Assembly (NCBI GenBank): GCA_037833965.1
Contig: AP031356.1
Span: 14,282,501 to 14,346,500, forward strand
DNA: 64,000 nucleotides
Reading direction: 5' to 3'
DNA from: Marchantia polymorpha subsp. ruderalis
Lineage: Eukaryota; Streptophyta; Marchantiopsida; Marchantiales; Marchantiaceae
Of this stretch, positions 44,975 through 57,920 are shown in pieces (position 1 is the first letter of the stretch; the number at the start of each line of letters is the position of its first letter). The notes under the pieces were generated by a model. The model was not told the origin of the DNA. It saw only the letters and a list, made by a program, of their open reading frames with translations, and searched no databases. The position numbers and the translations under genes were made by a program.

Positions 44975-44980
44975 TTTATA
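44975..44980 (-). promoter_or_regulatory. TATA box of the U2 snRNA gene
   Basis: TATAAA on the minus strand ends its spacing about 29 nt before the U2 start, the usual place in plant snRNA promoters. The plant upstream element (RTCCCACATCG type) is not clearly present; the nearest CCCATAC is about 40 nt further up and weak. Confidence 0.65.
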
Positions 44981-47900
44981 TTACTCGATTGAGCACTTCT
45001 TGTTGCGCTCTGTGTATGGGTTTTCTTGAAGAACCTTCTACGTTCTCAGTTTCGGAAAATGCGGCATTAAGCTTTCTGAAGCGGGCCGGATTTCACATCA
45101 ACCAGTTGAAGTGGATGTTTTCTCACGCTGGTCCTCTATTGGCACAATTTTTCTCTCCAACACAGCTACTTGCGGTGGAGGCTCTCCTTTTCTCTTCACT
45201 GATCACAGTCATATGCAGGAAATTTCTTTTACTTCGATCGGCATGTTAACCTCTGACTCTGTCTCTATTTGTTTCGCAGACATCTCGAGTTTCGTTGGGG
45301 CGCATGATTAATGTATCGATTATGGGAATTTCTGTTCGCAGCTAAGAGGAAATAAAAGAGTATTCCTTTTGACTGGCCTCCATAAACACAAGCTGTGCCG
45401 AAGGGCCCAGTCTCAGTACTTGTCACTGACAACATCACACGGTCAATGACAGTCACGAGGGACTTGTAACACGATAGTTCTTCCTGTTTCATATGCATCT
45501 TTCTTGCTTACGATAGAAGTTGTGCATAAGCTGGACAGAATTCTTTCTACTTCACTTCGATTGCTCGGTCTTCTGTCATAGAATATTCGTTTACAAGGTG
45601 GATGCCAAAGTCTTTTTTCGGTTCCTTTCGTGCTGATCGCTAATGTACATTTCTACCAAGGTTTTTCACCCACTGGTGTCAGCACTTCATACTCAGACTG
45701 ACGATAAGGTGATCCTTAGGTACAGTCGAAGAATAAAAGGATTATTCATCTTGTTATTCTCGTTGTTATTGTGTCGACAACAATCTACTGCAACGTACAA
45801 TTGTTATGTATTGAGTCCATACTATGGACTTCTCGTACAAGTCCAATATTATCTTTCAAATTGCATAGATTGTTGGAATTGATTTCTGTACTGGTTCTCA
45901 TTAAGCAAAGAATTGGAACCGTTTGCTGCTTGAAAACAGTTCAACTCATCGCTGTATTTAGTGCGGCTAACATTTGCAATATTATTACTGTCTTGAGAAG
46001 CTTGTCCTTTAAATTGTTTCACAGACATATCTCCTTTCTTTTACTAGATCTGAAGAGAATCTTGTCCACTTGGCTACTTTGAGCTCTTTCCACAACTTTG
46101 AGTTCTTTCCACTTAAATAAGATATTGACTGCAGTTTTGATATTCTCTTTTTATTCATGATCACCTATTTCACCAGCTGGGACTAGAGCGGATTCAGCCC
46201 TCAACCCTTTGGAAACAATGACATCTTCAAAGCTTCGAGCTAGATGTAGATGATCAGGAGAGTATTCATGGAAGTGATTATAAAGTATTGAAAGGGAGCT
46301 TAGCCATCCGAGGTTTGATCTTGGAGAAAAAACTTGAGAGAAGAGACCAATCCCTAGTGTCATGGCTCAAGTTGTAAACTTGTCCGTCGTTTAGTACGAG
46401 GAGAAAACGTCCAGCTCCCTTACAGTCTCCATGATCTTTCTGAGGAAGTGAAATCTGCAAGAATCACACTGTTGATGTCATGACTTAGTGACTTCTAAGA
46501 AACAGTGAAAGAAGTTTCTGTGAGCAGACGGCGTAGAACCAGGTCCATGAATCCCTGTACTCAACTGACCCGGAAATTAATAGGACCCAATTTTTCTAAC
46601 TCGAATCGGTCAAGATGGTCATACTATTCAGTGCAGTGTAACTCTAGTATGATTTCGTGTGTGACAAGTATGGAATTCTAAATTCCCATAACCGAGGACC
46701 TGGATTTTCAAATGCTTATCCGGCCCGGCGTTTATGAGGTCACCTTCATGAAAATCATAAATGCTAATACATCGCAGGTCAGCGCACCCCTTTGAAAGGA
46801 TATTTGTTTCTCGTATGGGAAGTATCTGTATGTGCAGTAGACGGATCAGAATGCATGAACTTAATCTTGCACGACAAAATGATGATTTGCAGTCGAAGTT
46901 CGTGTAGGAGTCGTAATCTATACGACTGCGCATATGCTGATGAAACAAGAACATTCCAGTATTGATATTGTTGGACCGAAACGACTCTGCCAGAAACTGA
47001 ATCAGAACTGATGCGAAGTTGCTTCGCGTGGTGTTATTTGAATAACACAATGAAGAGCTCTGTCTTGTCATTGTTTAGAAGGGGAAGCTGTATGATATGA
47101 AACTGGAAACTCATTATAAGGTCCTAAATCGAGTATCTACGTTGAAAAAACCAGTCTCTTTGTAAAGATTGAAAACGCATGTATCATCCATATTTAGGTG
47201 GAAGAAACTCAAATTAGGTGGAAGGAAATTTCACGGACTTAAACCAAAGTCATCACCATGTATCATCTCCATTTCTTATTTCCAATTCTGAATTTGTGAT
47301 GAATAAAACACCACATTTATCAATCAATCTTCCTGGTTTTACTCGCAGACGTCACCCTAGATTCCGAATCGGATATGATTCTGCTTGCAAAGAGCACAAC
47401 CATAAGCACAGTGACAATGAAATTGAAGAAACTGTTAAACTTCGATTATGTTGAACAATACTGCCTCTGATAGGCATTCGTCCACGTAACCAGAAAATAA
47501 TCCGGCTAACAAGATTCAGAGCTTCTACAATAGATTTTTAGCAAAGCCCTGAGCCACTAATGTTTGGTTCTAGCCTGTTGACTCAGAGTAGATGTTATTT
47601 GCCCTTATTCTTTAACTAAGCAGGCTATGCAAGAAGAATGAAGATTTGAGAAAGATCCGCCCAGAATTGGTGCTAGTTTCCACTAGAGGTTTCGTCAGCA
47701 AGATACATGCAAGTTTTTAAACCAGCATATTGGTTCAAAAGCTTGGATCTGCAACCACTCCACTGTACAATCTCCTTGTCCTGAGCTCCTGGATCATCAT
47801 GGTGTGATTCCATTCATCGACAGCAATCGTATCCACCATCGCAGCTTGATAGTAAGTGTATAGGCTAGCAGATGTGAAATCACATGAATAATATAGATCT

Positions 47901-50900
47901 TCAGCAGATCTCGCGGTATTCGGTGTCCGCTTCTTTACTCTTCGATGCAGTTCTCGTGTTATCCAACATCGGCCTGGTCACGCTATACTATGTCATAAAG
48001 CTCTTTGGATGATGCTCGACAGAAGTCAAAGTGGATGTATACTGAAGCACGTAGGATCTCCATTGGAAGCAAAAACAATCCTTCATAAGATTCATTACAG
48101 AGATGTAAGAGCGCTTGAAAAGACCAGCGTGTTCCGTCATCGGGTGTTTACGTGGTACAAGCTCTGTTAGTGTCCACCTCGCTCAATTCTCAACTTCTCC
48201 TGACAGAAAATGTGAAAACATTGCGAGTTTGGGCCACTCCGATAGCTAAAACGTAGTTTTCAGACCGAAGATAATAAGAAACGCACCGAAGTATGTGGAA
48301 AAGAGACGATCTCTAGGATGAGGCACTTTGAATGCAGCACATGATACTTTAGAACGGTTGTGGAGGAAGATGGAGCAAGATGGAGCTCAATTGAGAAGAT
48401 GCTTACGCTCTCTCTGTTTGTGAAGACAAATCTGCTGCAGTGCTTCGCTCAAGGAAACTGGAGGTTGAGGTAAACCTCCAGCATAAACCGAAGACTGGAG
48501 TCACTGAACATTATTTCCTTGGAACAGTTGGAGCAAAGGGAAAAGATTCGATTCTGGTGTCGATCATGCTCTTCTTCGATTTGTGAACCGAATCCAGTCA
48601 AGTCATTCTGTGAGAATGCTTCAATGCATCCAGTATACTACACCGCCTGATATACGTGCTGTTAGGAGTCGATAGTCAAGTACGCCGTCAGGAATTTCCA
48701 TCAACTTGTTCGAGGTCTAGGCACAATTTCAACGTCGAAGGTAAGACGAAATACACACTTAAGATTCTAAAGCTCGATCATGATTCTTAGTGGCCCAATT
48801 AAATCAGGACTTCATCTATTTCAAGACGGATTCCGAGCCCCCACGAGAAAGTCTAGTGGAAGACCAGGATCAGGAGGAAAGATTCAGAAGAGGGCACTCT
48901 TGAAATCCAGGAAACGGCATTGACTTGTCACTCTGACGATCACATCAGGAGACGTGCAGCTACAAAGTTGATCAACTTCTCCCCACAAATGCAAGAGATG
49001 CATTAGGCCGGGAAACTATATTCATGCTCAATATGTCTACACTTTCGGTGTGACCGGGCACCGGAGAACGAGTTTTGCATCCAAGATAACAAATGGTTTA
49101 CAACGACTTAGATGGATGAAAAACCCAAAGGTGTAACAAAATGTACATAAAAAAGATGATCGGTGACATTTGGAAAGCCATTATACATTACTGAATCAAA
49201 ATCTACAATTTTGTAACTTTGCCTGCATAGACTAGCCCATAGTAGCAAAAAAGTGAATGCAAAGTTTATAAGAAATTTGCATCGATCAAAGATGAATCTT
49301 TCTCATATCCTAAACTCTGAAGATAACCTAATCGCCACAAATAATATTTTTCTTCCGTTTGCAGGTTCATCGTAGCAATCATTCATATGCATGATGTAAG
49401 CTGCAGACTTCGGGTAACTCTCGGAAGATGAAACCATGCGAACGAACACGATCTTCACATCCGAGGGTCCTAGACCTGTCGCGTGCGCGCCGCCCGGCCG
49501 CCCCGGGGAACGATTCAAGCTTCGTCGTCCGGAGCCACCGACAAACAGAAACGATCTTCAATCTTCGGACGACGACCTTTCCTGTAGGCCGCCTACGGGA
49601 GCACAGACACACTCACAGACATCAGACATCAGCACGGAAGTCCAATTCGAGCCCTGCGACAATCACGGCCACGTGCCGATCGCGAGGAAAAGTGGCAATT
49701 CTGGCCTCGACGAGGCATTCTTCGAGAAATCCCGGGAAGAAAAGTAAAAGGGCACGGAAACGGGCATTGAATCCCGCGCAGGCATCGATGTCGTTGTGGC
49801 CCAAGGTCCGTCCGTGAGCAACGAACACATCGACCATGACCAAGGGTCCGGTCAGAATTTGACCGGACGCTCGGGTTACACTTGGGGCGCACACAATCGA
49901 AGCACTGTACTGTACCTCTGTCTCTGTAGAGCTGCGCATGTCATGTCGCTCTTTGTGTATGGGGTTGATTTGACCTGTGGTTAACAAGTAGCTCGCGTTG
50001 GTTAGTTCTTCGGATGATGACTTTCCTCATCAGATCACTGACATTTAATGATTGATCTACTGGATGGAGGTTTCGCCATTTCAGAGAGTTTGTGGCACAT
50101 TGTTGTGGCCCTAAGTTGAGTTTAATGTGACACATTCCGTCTGTAAAATTTTAAACTCTATGGCATAAGACTTTAACAAAATCGGTGTGTGATTCCTTTA
50201 AGAAAATATCAAGGATTGCAAAGATTAGAGAGAGGGGAGAGAATAGAATGGATCAAGAGGCGGGGATCATTTTTCGCATGTTTTTCAATATGTGAACAAT
50301 TTCTGTACACTTATGCAAAGAATGATCCTCCGGTTTCCTTTGACTAAAATGAATAGATTTTTTTATGATCTTGTATTTTTGGGTTCCATTGGTTTAGATT
50401 GTATAGTATGAAGAATTTTCAGAATGTATCTTACTTATAACAATGTTAAAATTAAAATTTTTGAGTAATATTTTTAATTATGTACTTATGGCTAGTGTTC
50501 ATTTTTCTAAATCTCTGGCTTTTTATGAGGCGATATTTATCGATGTGAGACCGAATCTATCTTTTTTTTACCTTGATAGGTATAAGATTTGTTCTCTTTT
50601 TACTTCTTTGACCGCCAATTGTATTAGAAAAATACTATCGAATCGATGGACCCAAGAGTTTTAGAATACCTAACATACATCCTTCGGTGGATTTCTCTAT
50701 TATGTGTAATGCAAGGATTTGTATACAATCTTGCTTACAAGATTATCAAGTCAATACAAGGATACATTACGTGAATTTTCCCACGTTTATGCATTACACA
50801 CCACTTGAAGGATCACTTTATGAGGTATCGAATCGAAAAATTTTCGAATGTTTCCCTCCACAACCCAAGGATAGTGACCTCCCTCTAAGCAGAGCTCATC

Positions 50901-52440
50901 TTTTATTTGTACACAATTAACGGAGGCCTTGAGCACATATGTTACTACGTCTTTAATATCATGTTTTTACTTTTTATTTCCTTTTTTAAGTTATCAAATT
51001 TGGTGTTTTTTGATGCCCAGTTGCTATGAAGAACAAAGAAAAAAATATACTAAGAGATGTGATTGAAGGCTGGTTGCTTCACTATATGCCTACTAACTGG
51101 TAGTTAATTCTGTGTTTCACAATTAGCACTATCTAATTTCTACATATCTCTTTTGAGTTGGTACATCAGTCTAAATCTTCATTACTCACATGTGAGTAAG
51201 GTAAATTTAGACTCAACATATGAAGACCTCGTGTGATATCACATGAGGTGTTCATTTTACTAGTTGCTTCCTTGGTTCATATATCTTGGGAGAGACAAGT
51301 GTGGCCATCTATTGTTTTTTTTTTTTTGCAATTAACTCAAACCTCTTCTACTCAACGAATTTCTTTTACTTTTCTATATGAACTAGCTAGTGAGTTCTCT
51401 ACAAGAGCATTCGCGGAATGTGATGCTTCTTTGAATGGCCATGTCATTTGTAAATATTTAGATCCAGATTTTTTGAATCGTAGATGCATTAATTCACTTT
51501 TTCATTCTTGCGCCAATGGGACCTAACATCACCATGATATATGTCTTGATTGGTCTATGGGGATCTAGCCCATGTTTTACATTTCTTATCTTCCTTGTAC
51601 GAATTGATGGGATATTCCTTCATAATTATAAATCGGATGTGTCTTGCATGCTCGAAATTTAACTGTAAGAGATGAGTTGCAGATCCAGTAATATCACAAA
51701 TAGCTCATCCACCCACAAAGTTACAGTATTCTATCCTATCCACTTATATCTCTCCATGAAGTTGTAATTTACCGTGGAATCATACCTAAACTCTATCACT
51801 TAGAGTTAAGGTATCTCCAATCTTGGTGGAATAGGTTATTGCTCTCTTTTCACATTAAATTCCAGTCATATTGTTGACATTTTTCTCTACTTTAGCATAC
51901 CTTTCTAAGAAACTTCATTCACCCACGGACACTTTAAGCACTGAATGCCAAGACTGGTGAGGATGCCAAGCACACTACTCAGTGGTAAGTCATCACGCAA
52001 ATTCAGATATGTCTACGGCATATAAAGTTATTATTCCAAGACATCTAGAGATTTTCTTACATCTCATGTTTATGTAGCTGCTTCCTTCCCTACTTCCCAT
52101 TCTAATTACCATCGCCTGTGGGCTTGGATTCTTAAATCACTAGATTTTCCTTGCTTCAAAGACAAGCAATAAGCATTGTAGAGAAAGTACAAGTTTCATC
52201 GCTTTCTTCTTGCGTATACCTATGTTGTAAAAAGATCTACTGCAATATGTGGGGCCGAAAGGAACAACTTATCGTGTATGGATATGAAGTGCAGGACCAA
52301 AAATTAAGATCATGTATCTCTAGCCGTTCTCTTCTAACCGTTGGCGTCCGTCTCTTCTAACCGTTGGTCGATTCCACTTGTGATTGAAGGGCGACTTAAT
52401 GGATGTACAATTTCTCTAGGCTGGTTTCAATATCAGTTGC
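44981..52440. other. Long region without a supported gene
   Basis: Holds the U2 upstream flank and then about 7 kb without a recognised product. The longest frames (46628-47071 minus, 49428-49817 plus) lack family motifs; the second lies in a GC-rich patch at 49430-49930. From 50150 to 52130 the DNA is AT-rich, with some coding-like fragments (50443-50920, 51233-51526) that may be eroded repeats. A small hairpin (CTGGAGGTT / AACCTCCAG) is at 48458-48481, and a T-run near 51311-51322. Confidence 0.4.
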
Positions 52441-52530
52441 CGATATTGCCCTTTTTTTTTATTAATATATCACAGCAGATCTAGAAGATTGTTCGTGAAG
52501 TAGAAGGTAAGCAAACCATCCTCCATTCAC

Positions 52531-52930
52531 CTGATGTTTATTTCGTTCCAATTCTCTTGAGCAACATTCAGAATAGAAAAAGGCTTCGAAAGGTTGTCTA
52601 CTAGACTCTTTACCGAACAAACGTTGCCTGTAGAAATCCTGTTGCAAACTTGACGAATTTTGATACTTTCATCGGGAAATATGACTTTGTTGAGATAAAT
52701 TTCTCCCTTCGAAAAGAAAAATGGTGAAAAGCCGCCACATGCAAACATGAACCCCGACACGGGAAAGCGCATACATAGTAGTCAAACAGAACAACACAAA
52801 ACCTGAGACAAAACACACGTAGATCAATGACCCCGAATGGCGTAAAGTCACCGATGACTTGTTTGCTTCCCTGCTTCACTATGACAGAATCAGGAAAACC
52901 TGAATTCGGCTCCTGTTTACATTCAAAAAA
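52531..52930 (-). CDS. Exon-like segments downstream of PP2C, unrecognised
   Basis: About 52930-52819 is open and ends at a possible donor (GATCTAC|GTGTGT), including KQGSKQVIGDFTPFGVIDL. 52706-52531 follows a possible acceptor TTTTCGAAG, contains GEIYLNKVIFPDESIK and KSLVDNLSKPFSILN, and ends ATCAG|GTGAAT. Composition looks coding. Phases and outer limits are not settled. It could be a separate gene on the same strand as PP2C; a family is not recognised. Confidence 0.3.
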
Positions 52931-53473
52931 GTTCCTCCCGGTCTCTCAAACATCGTCCTGTCCAGGTACTAAGCACATAGTGGGACTGGACTACCGCTGG
53001 AGAAGAATGATTTCTCAGATATCGAAAGAAATCTGGTTGAATGCCAGGTGCCTAAAGAATAAGGTCGAATCTAAAGATGGGGTACAGGTGGAACTGTCAG
53101 TTGCTATGAACTACATACTAGTATAAAGAGCTGCTATGATTTGTGGAGGCCTATCTGATGACTACTAAACTGCTATAATCTATAATTGTACAACGTAACT
53201 TCCCCCCAGCCTTCCGTTTGAAGGGTGTTTCTACTGTTCTTCACTACTCCCCTCTCTAGGCCGTGCATGTAAGGTCTCGAAAAATGACATACAAGGAGCA
53301 TTTTAAGTATAGAAGCATTTCAACTACGATCTTAATTCCCACCACTCAACTCTACTCTCTGAAACTAGTGGAAAAAATCCTCATATGTGCTGAAACAAAA
53401 TATCAGAAGATATTCTCCATTTTGGGCACGAGAGCTTGACAAAGCTCTTGCGCTTGAAATTTTAGAAGGCCTA

Positions 53474-56400
53474 CTAAGCTGATTTGCAAAAATGCTGGAG
53501 GTCTACGATCAAAACACTAATATCGTCGTGACATCCACGTTCGATGGCGATCTCGAGGAGTCTCTTGCATGCAGCGACTGGACCTGCAGAAGGCGCAGGT
53601 GTTTCGGGAATTCCGGTTTCTGGAACTCCGATATCAAAAGTTCCTGCGAATATGTCAACTTCATCCTCAGTGGTTGAGCATGATTCCTTGCTTTTCTCAC
53701 AATCCGTCTTCGACGACATTTGCGGGCTTCCATCTGAAAACTGGCCGTCAAACAATCGTGAATGATTCTCAATGGCACCTCCCTCTGCTCCACCTTCCTC
53801 GCTTGTACCGGAGGTAAGAGTTGACGCCGTAGACTCTGACTCCACCTTCGTGGCCGCCGCTGCTTGCAGCACAACTCTGGCGAAGTCTACAGCCTCTTGA
53901 TTGCTCACCTGCAAGGACATTAGGTCAGGATGATGTCAGACTGGGATCGGGAAAGTCCGTCTCAAACCCTACCTCCCTCCAGTTATCACATCAGTTACTA
54001 ACGATCTACAGTTAGAGGACTGTCGTGGTTGTCTAATATTCATACATCCTGATGACGAAAAGCAGAAATTCGTCGCGAACATGTGAACAGGAGCAAAAGG
54101 TCTTCATGAAATCTGACGCAGACATCTGGAGTGTGGCTGTCAACATCGACAAGGAACCTACCGCATCCCAAAGACCATCCGATGCCAAAATAAGGAACTC
54201 GCAATCGGACGTGATTTGTAACTTCTGCACTTCTGGTTCAGCCGATATCCATTCTTTCAGGTGGATGTCGCCGATACCCCTCGATACGGCCAAGACACCT
54301 TGAACTCTCCAGGTGCCAGTCAAATTGTCCACGTAGCCTCCCTGTACATTGAAGTTTCAAGATTAGCTCGGATATCCAAGCCTAAATTATTCAACCTTTA
54401 CAGATGACAGAAGGTCAATGTCAACACTAGAATTCCAAAACCAATACCCTCATGGGTCAGTTTCATTACAACGGAGGTTGAGCTCGCGGAATCTTGATGT
54501 TGGACTCACCAGCTTTTCAATCCTATTTCGCTCATCTTCTCTACCAGCTCGATGATCGCTAGTGAGAGCCTCTGCCTGTCCATCCCGGCTCAAAACTGCT
54601 CGACAATCGCCAGCGTTTGCGACCACCATGTAACCATCTCTCATAATGGCAGTTACACAGCTCGTTCCGCTACCGACACCCTGTGAAAGCAATTTCTGAC
54701 CGGGTTAGTACATGAAGCTCCGTAACAACCCAATAATAACAATCTGGAGGAGCAATTAGATGATTCTATGTTAACATTATTAAGATTCTCCTTAATTTTA
54801 CCAAAATTCGAGGGAAGGAACATATACATGACACAGAGAGAGCGCGCATAAGGATGACGAAAATCAGGAGCACAGCAACGGAGGAGATGAGCCAAGAAAC
54901 CGTTCGGATGTCAGAAACATGACAAAGAGGCATTTGAGATCGTATATGGACTTTAAACAGGCGATGTCTTGCAAAGACTGTCACGAAGAGTACTACAGAC
55001 ATTAAGAGAAAAACTAAGCTTCATAATACCTTCTTCAGGAAATCGGCGTCGGTGGTAAGATAGGCAGCCCGAACGGCTGCTTCCATGTAGCCCTCCTCCT
55101 TATCCGAACTTTCCATGGCGTCGACTATATTGTGGACTAAGTTCTCTGCAGCGAAGTCAGCTGCCTTCCTTCCTCCATGACCGTCGAAGACACCAAAGAA
55201 GGCCTGCGTTCACACAACAATTGTTTTGTTTAGAGCTTCAACTATACTTTCGTGCACTTGACGTATAGATTTTCCAGATTATCAACAATCTTTCGAGCGC
55301 GGATTGGTGGAAGGTTTAGACATCTGCCTGGACTTAGTTATCACGGAACGGCGTAATGAAGACATTGACAGACAAAACATATGAAAAAGGTCTGCACGCA
55401 CCTGTCGGGGATCCCCATTCATGTCAGGAATGGCGCGTTGGATGTCTTCGAGGTGCTCCCTCCGGCCTTTCTTACACGATATTCCGAAGTATGGACCTTC
55501 GAATGTCATTTCATTGATTGCATCCTCGTTCAGATCCACGCCATGCGGCATCATGTTTGGCACAACGTTGTTGCCTGCTGGGATTTTCAGCTTGGGAGGG
55601 CGTTTACGCTTCAATGGTGGCGTACTCGGGCGCCCGCTGTGCCCAACGACGTCCTTTTCACCTGTGGTTGATTCTCCTACATTTGGTTGGAGAGGTTCTG
55701 ATGGGTCCTCCTGATCTTTGGGGATGTCCAAGCTGAACAAATCTTTGGTACCAAAAATCCAAGATCCTGAATTACCACCACCTGCATTCTCTTTGTTCTC
55801 AGATTCATTGCTCCCAGCAGAAGGATGGATTTTGGCATGGCTGACCCGAGAGAATAGAGGCTTCGGAGATGAAAAATGCGATAGGTTGTTGCACCCTCCA
55901 AATCTGGGTGAGGGAGCCTCGACGTGAGATTGTGGTTGAGAGGTCGAGCTTGAGAACCTGGGGGACGGGATACCCTTGTTGGTGAAAGAAACGCCGTTGG
56001 AGCTGTTCAAGACGGTGTTGTGAGAGGAAATGCCATTGCCCATCCGCGAGGAAGGACCCTCCAGAGGTGAAATGGCAGAAGCACCGGACTTTACATCTGA
56101 ATGCGATTCCCGTTTCTCCTGGAAAGCCCGCCATCGAACCTCACCGGGAGATGCCGAGGCCAAGGTGCAAGAACAAGAGGAGCAGATGGAAAAACTTGCG
56201 CACGAACACGATGATCTCGTGGTCGGCGTGCCTATGGGCGAGGTCCATGACGGCGTTTTGGGCGAACACAGGACCCGCGGAGATGCAAGGGTGATGGGAG
56301 AGAGAGCGGACGAGGGCTTGTGAATGGAAATCATGGGTGAGAGCTTGGGGGGAGTGGAAACCAAAACAGATGAAGGCATTAAATCTAGGCTCGAGCCCGG

Positions 56401-56508
56401 AGACGGTGATCGAGAATCCGCTTGTGGGCTGCTTTCCTCGCGATGTCTAATGGAAGGCGAAAGGCACGAGGCCAACGCTGGTGAGGTTGCGACGGCAACA
56501 CACGACAT
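53474..56508 (-). CDS. Protein phosphatase 2C, cluster B (AP2C-like), MAPK-docking
   Basis: Removes phosphate from Ser/Thr; AP2C relatives inactivate MAP kinases in stress and wound signalling. Five exons: 56508-55402, 55203-55030, 54680-54510, 54341-54162, 53908-53474, all GT-AG and in phase; 688 aa. The start is the first ATG of the frame. Residues 1 to about 295 are Ser/Pro-rich and probably disordered. [13 protein letters not shown] (about 298-310) is a kinase-interaction motif (basic cluster plus L-x-I). Catalytic motifs follow: [21 protein letters not shown] (metal Asp about 376), [41 protein letters not shown] (Asp about 539), and [13 protein letters not shown] (Asp about 672-673). All metal-binding Asps are present. 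A Ser/Glu-rich insert of about 80 residues sits in the last exon before this final motif and is longer than in Arabidopsis AP2Cs. Confidence 0.95.
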
Positions 56509-57464
56509 TCCATTCAATTCTCAGTGCGACGGTAAACTCGTTCTATCAGGAATTCCATCAGTGGCGCGCAATATAGGCACATCATGCGGCTTGAGACCTC
56601 AGCACCGGCCTTGGCAAACCCTCTCACGATGCGCAGAGCCTCGTTTCCCCGATGGGAGACTCACTCGTCTGGCAAGTGACTGCCACCCGAGCTCCTCCGA
56701 TGCCAAAGCTGGCTTCCTCGCTTGCCTTGCTTGCCTTGCTTGCCGAGTCTCGACTTCCTCTCTGTAAACGCGTCGCCTTTTCGCAACGCTATCTATCGTA
56801 CTACAGGTCGCTCGCTGCTTCACTCTAAAGCTTCCGCACACTACTACGACAACTACGACGACACCAACAACAACAACAACTGAGAATCGCGTCCCACCGC
56901 CTCTTCTCCGCTGTCCGCCTTTCAAGCAGCAAAGCAAAGCCACGAGAGTCTGGTCTGCCTACTAGCGCATGTCTGTCACCACAGGTCCGATGCTCGGAGC
57001 GTCTTGAAGAGCGTGTAGGGGGTGGTGCCGGGAAGAAAGATCTCCACCCGAATGCGAATCCGAGCAGCAGCGTCCTCCAGCTTGCAAGTGAGTGAGTGGA
57101 TGAATCGCGCGGTCAAGCTTCGACGGCAGTGGCCATCGCCACTCGGGACAAGAAGAAGGCGAGACAGGAGGAGGAGGAGGAGGAGGAGCGGGAGGGGGAA
57201 GGAAGTGAAGTGGCGACGAAGCGAAGCCAGCCAGCGACGGGCGCGAAGGCCAAGCAAGCCCAAGCCAGCCCAAGGCAGGGCCCGACGCAATCCCCAACCC
57301 TACCCAAAGCAAAGCAGTCCGTAGTCAACCCTCAACGGATAGAGCCGCTAGACACCTACGGCCACATCTACCCGCCCCAATTCACCGTGACCTATTAAAG
57401 CAGCCAGGCGAGCCCGTAAGAACTTACGGGCCGGCCTTCCGGCCTCCGGCCACCCGTCCTCCGA
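56509..57464. promoter_or_regulatory. GC-rich upstream region, possibly divergent promoter
   Basis: Upstream of PP2C (minus) and of an open segment starting near 57465 (plus). It holds simple repeats: an ACAACA-like run (about 56842-56880) and (GAG)n (about 57169-57190). Open frames on both strands here are stop-poor GC-rich noise or leader frames. A CCAAT-type sequence (GATTGG) lies near 57463, after short GGCCGGCC palindromes at 57430-57450. Confidence 0.45.
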
Positions 57465-57920
57465 TTGGTTGGCCGTATTCAGACGCCGAACTCCAAGCCC
57501 GAGCGGGGGAGTTATGACATCAGATTCGAAGCGGAAGAAGATCAGAACATCAGACAGCGAGGGCCAGTCTTGCCGGGCACCGGAGTGGGAGCGGGCTGCC
57601 GAACGGTCGAATCCACCGGCTCAGGCGGTCGTGCGGGTGCGCTGGTGCCGGTGGGAATGCGAAGACGGAGTTTGGTTTGTTAGTGGCGATGTCAAACCCG
57701 GTCTCCAACCGTGAGGGGAGTTACCGGCTGATGGGAGAAGTCGGAGACGTTTGGGATCGGATTGGTGCGGGGGGAACTGCGTCCGGTAAATCTGCTGCTC
57801 CGTTGATCGATTGGGATTGGGGGGCGAAACTCCCGTTGTCGAAGCAAATGAGATTACATTCTGTACGGAAAGCTTCTCATAAACTTCAAGGGGAGAGCCC
57901 TCGACGGTAGATGTGAACTA
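57465..57920 (+). other. GC-rich open segment, possible first exon
   Basis: Overlapping open frames; the one with ATG at 57513 starts MTSDSKRKKIRTSDSEGQS and later has WCRWECEDGVWFVSG. It stops near 57714, and another frame is open to 57910. Right after this the DNA turns AT-rich with no further exon visible, so it may be a truncated gene, a noncoding leader or chance. Confidence 0.25.

Noticed and set aside
46628-47071. 147-codon minus-strand frame as a gene
   Set aside because: No motif, no splice support, and composition no different from its surroundings.
48458-48481. Hairpin CTGGAGGTT/AACCTCCAG as a regulatory RNA
   Set aside because: A 9-bp stem is within chance for a window this size, with no other support.
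49428-49990. Overlapping frames in a GC-rich patch
   Set aside because: Three frames on two strands are open together, typical of composition rather than coding.
56509-56517. PP2C start at 56517
   Set aside because: That codon is TTG; the ATG at 56508 is in frame.
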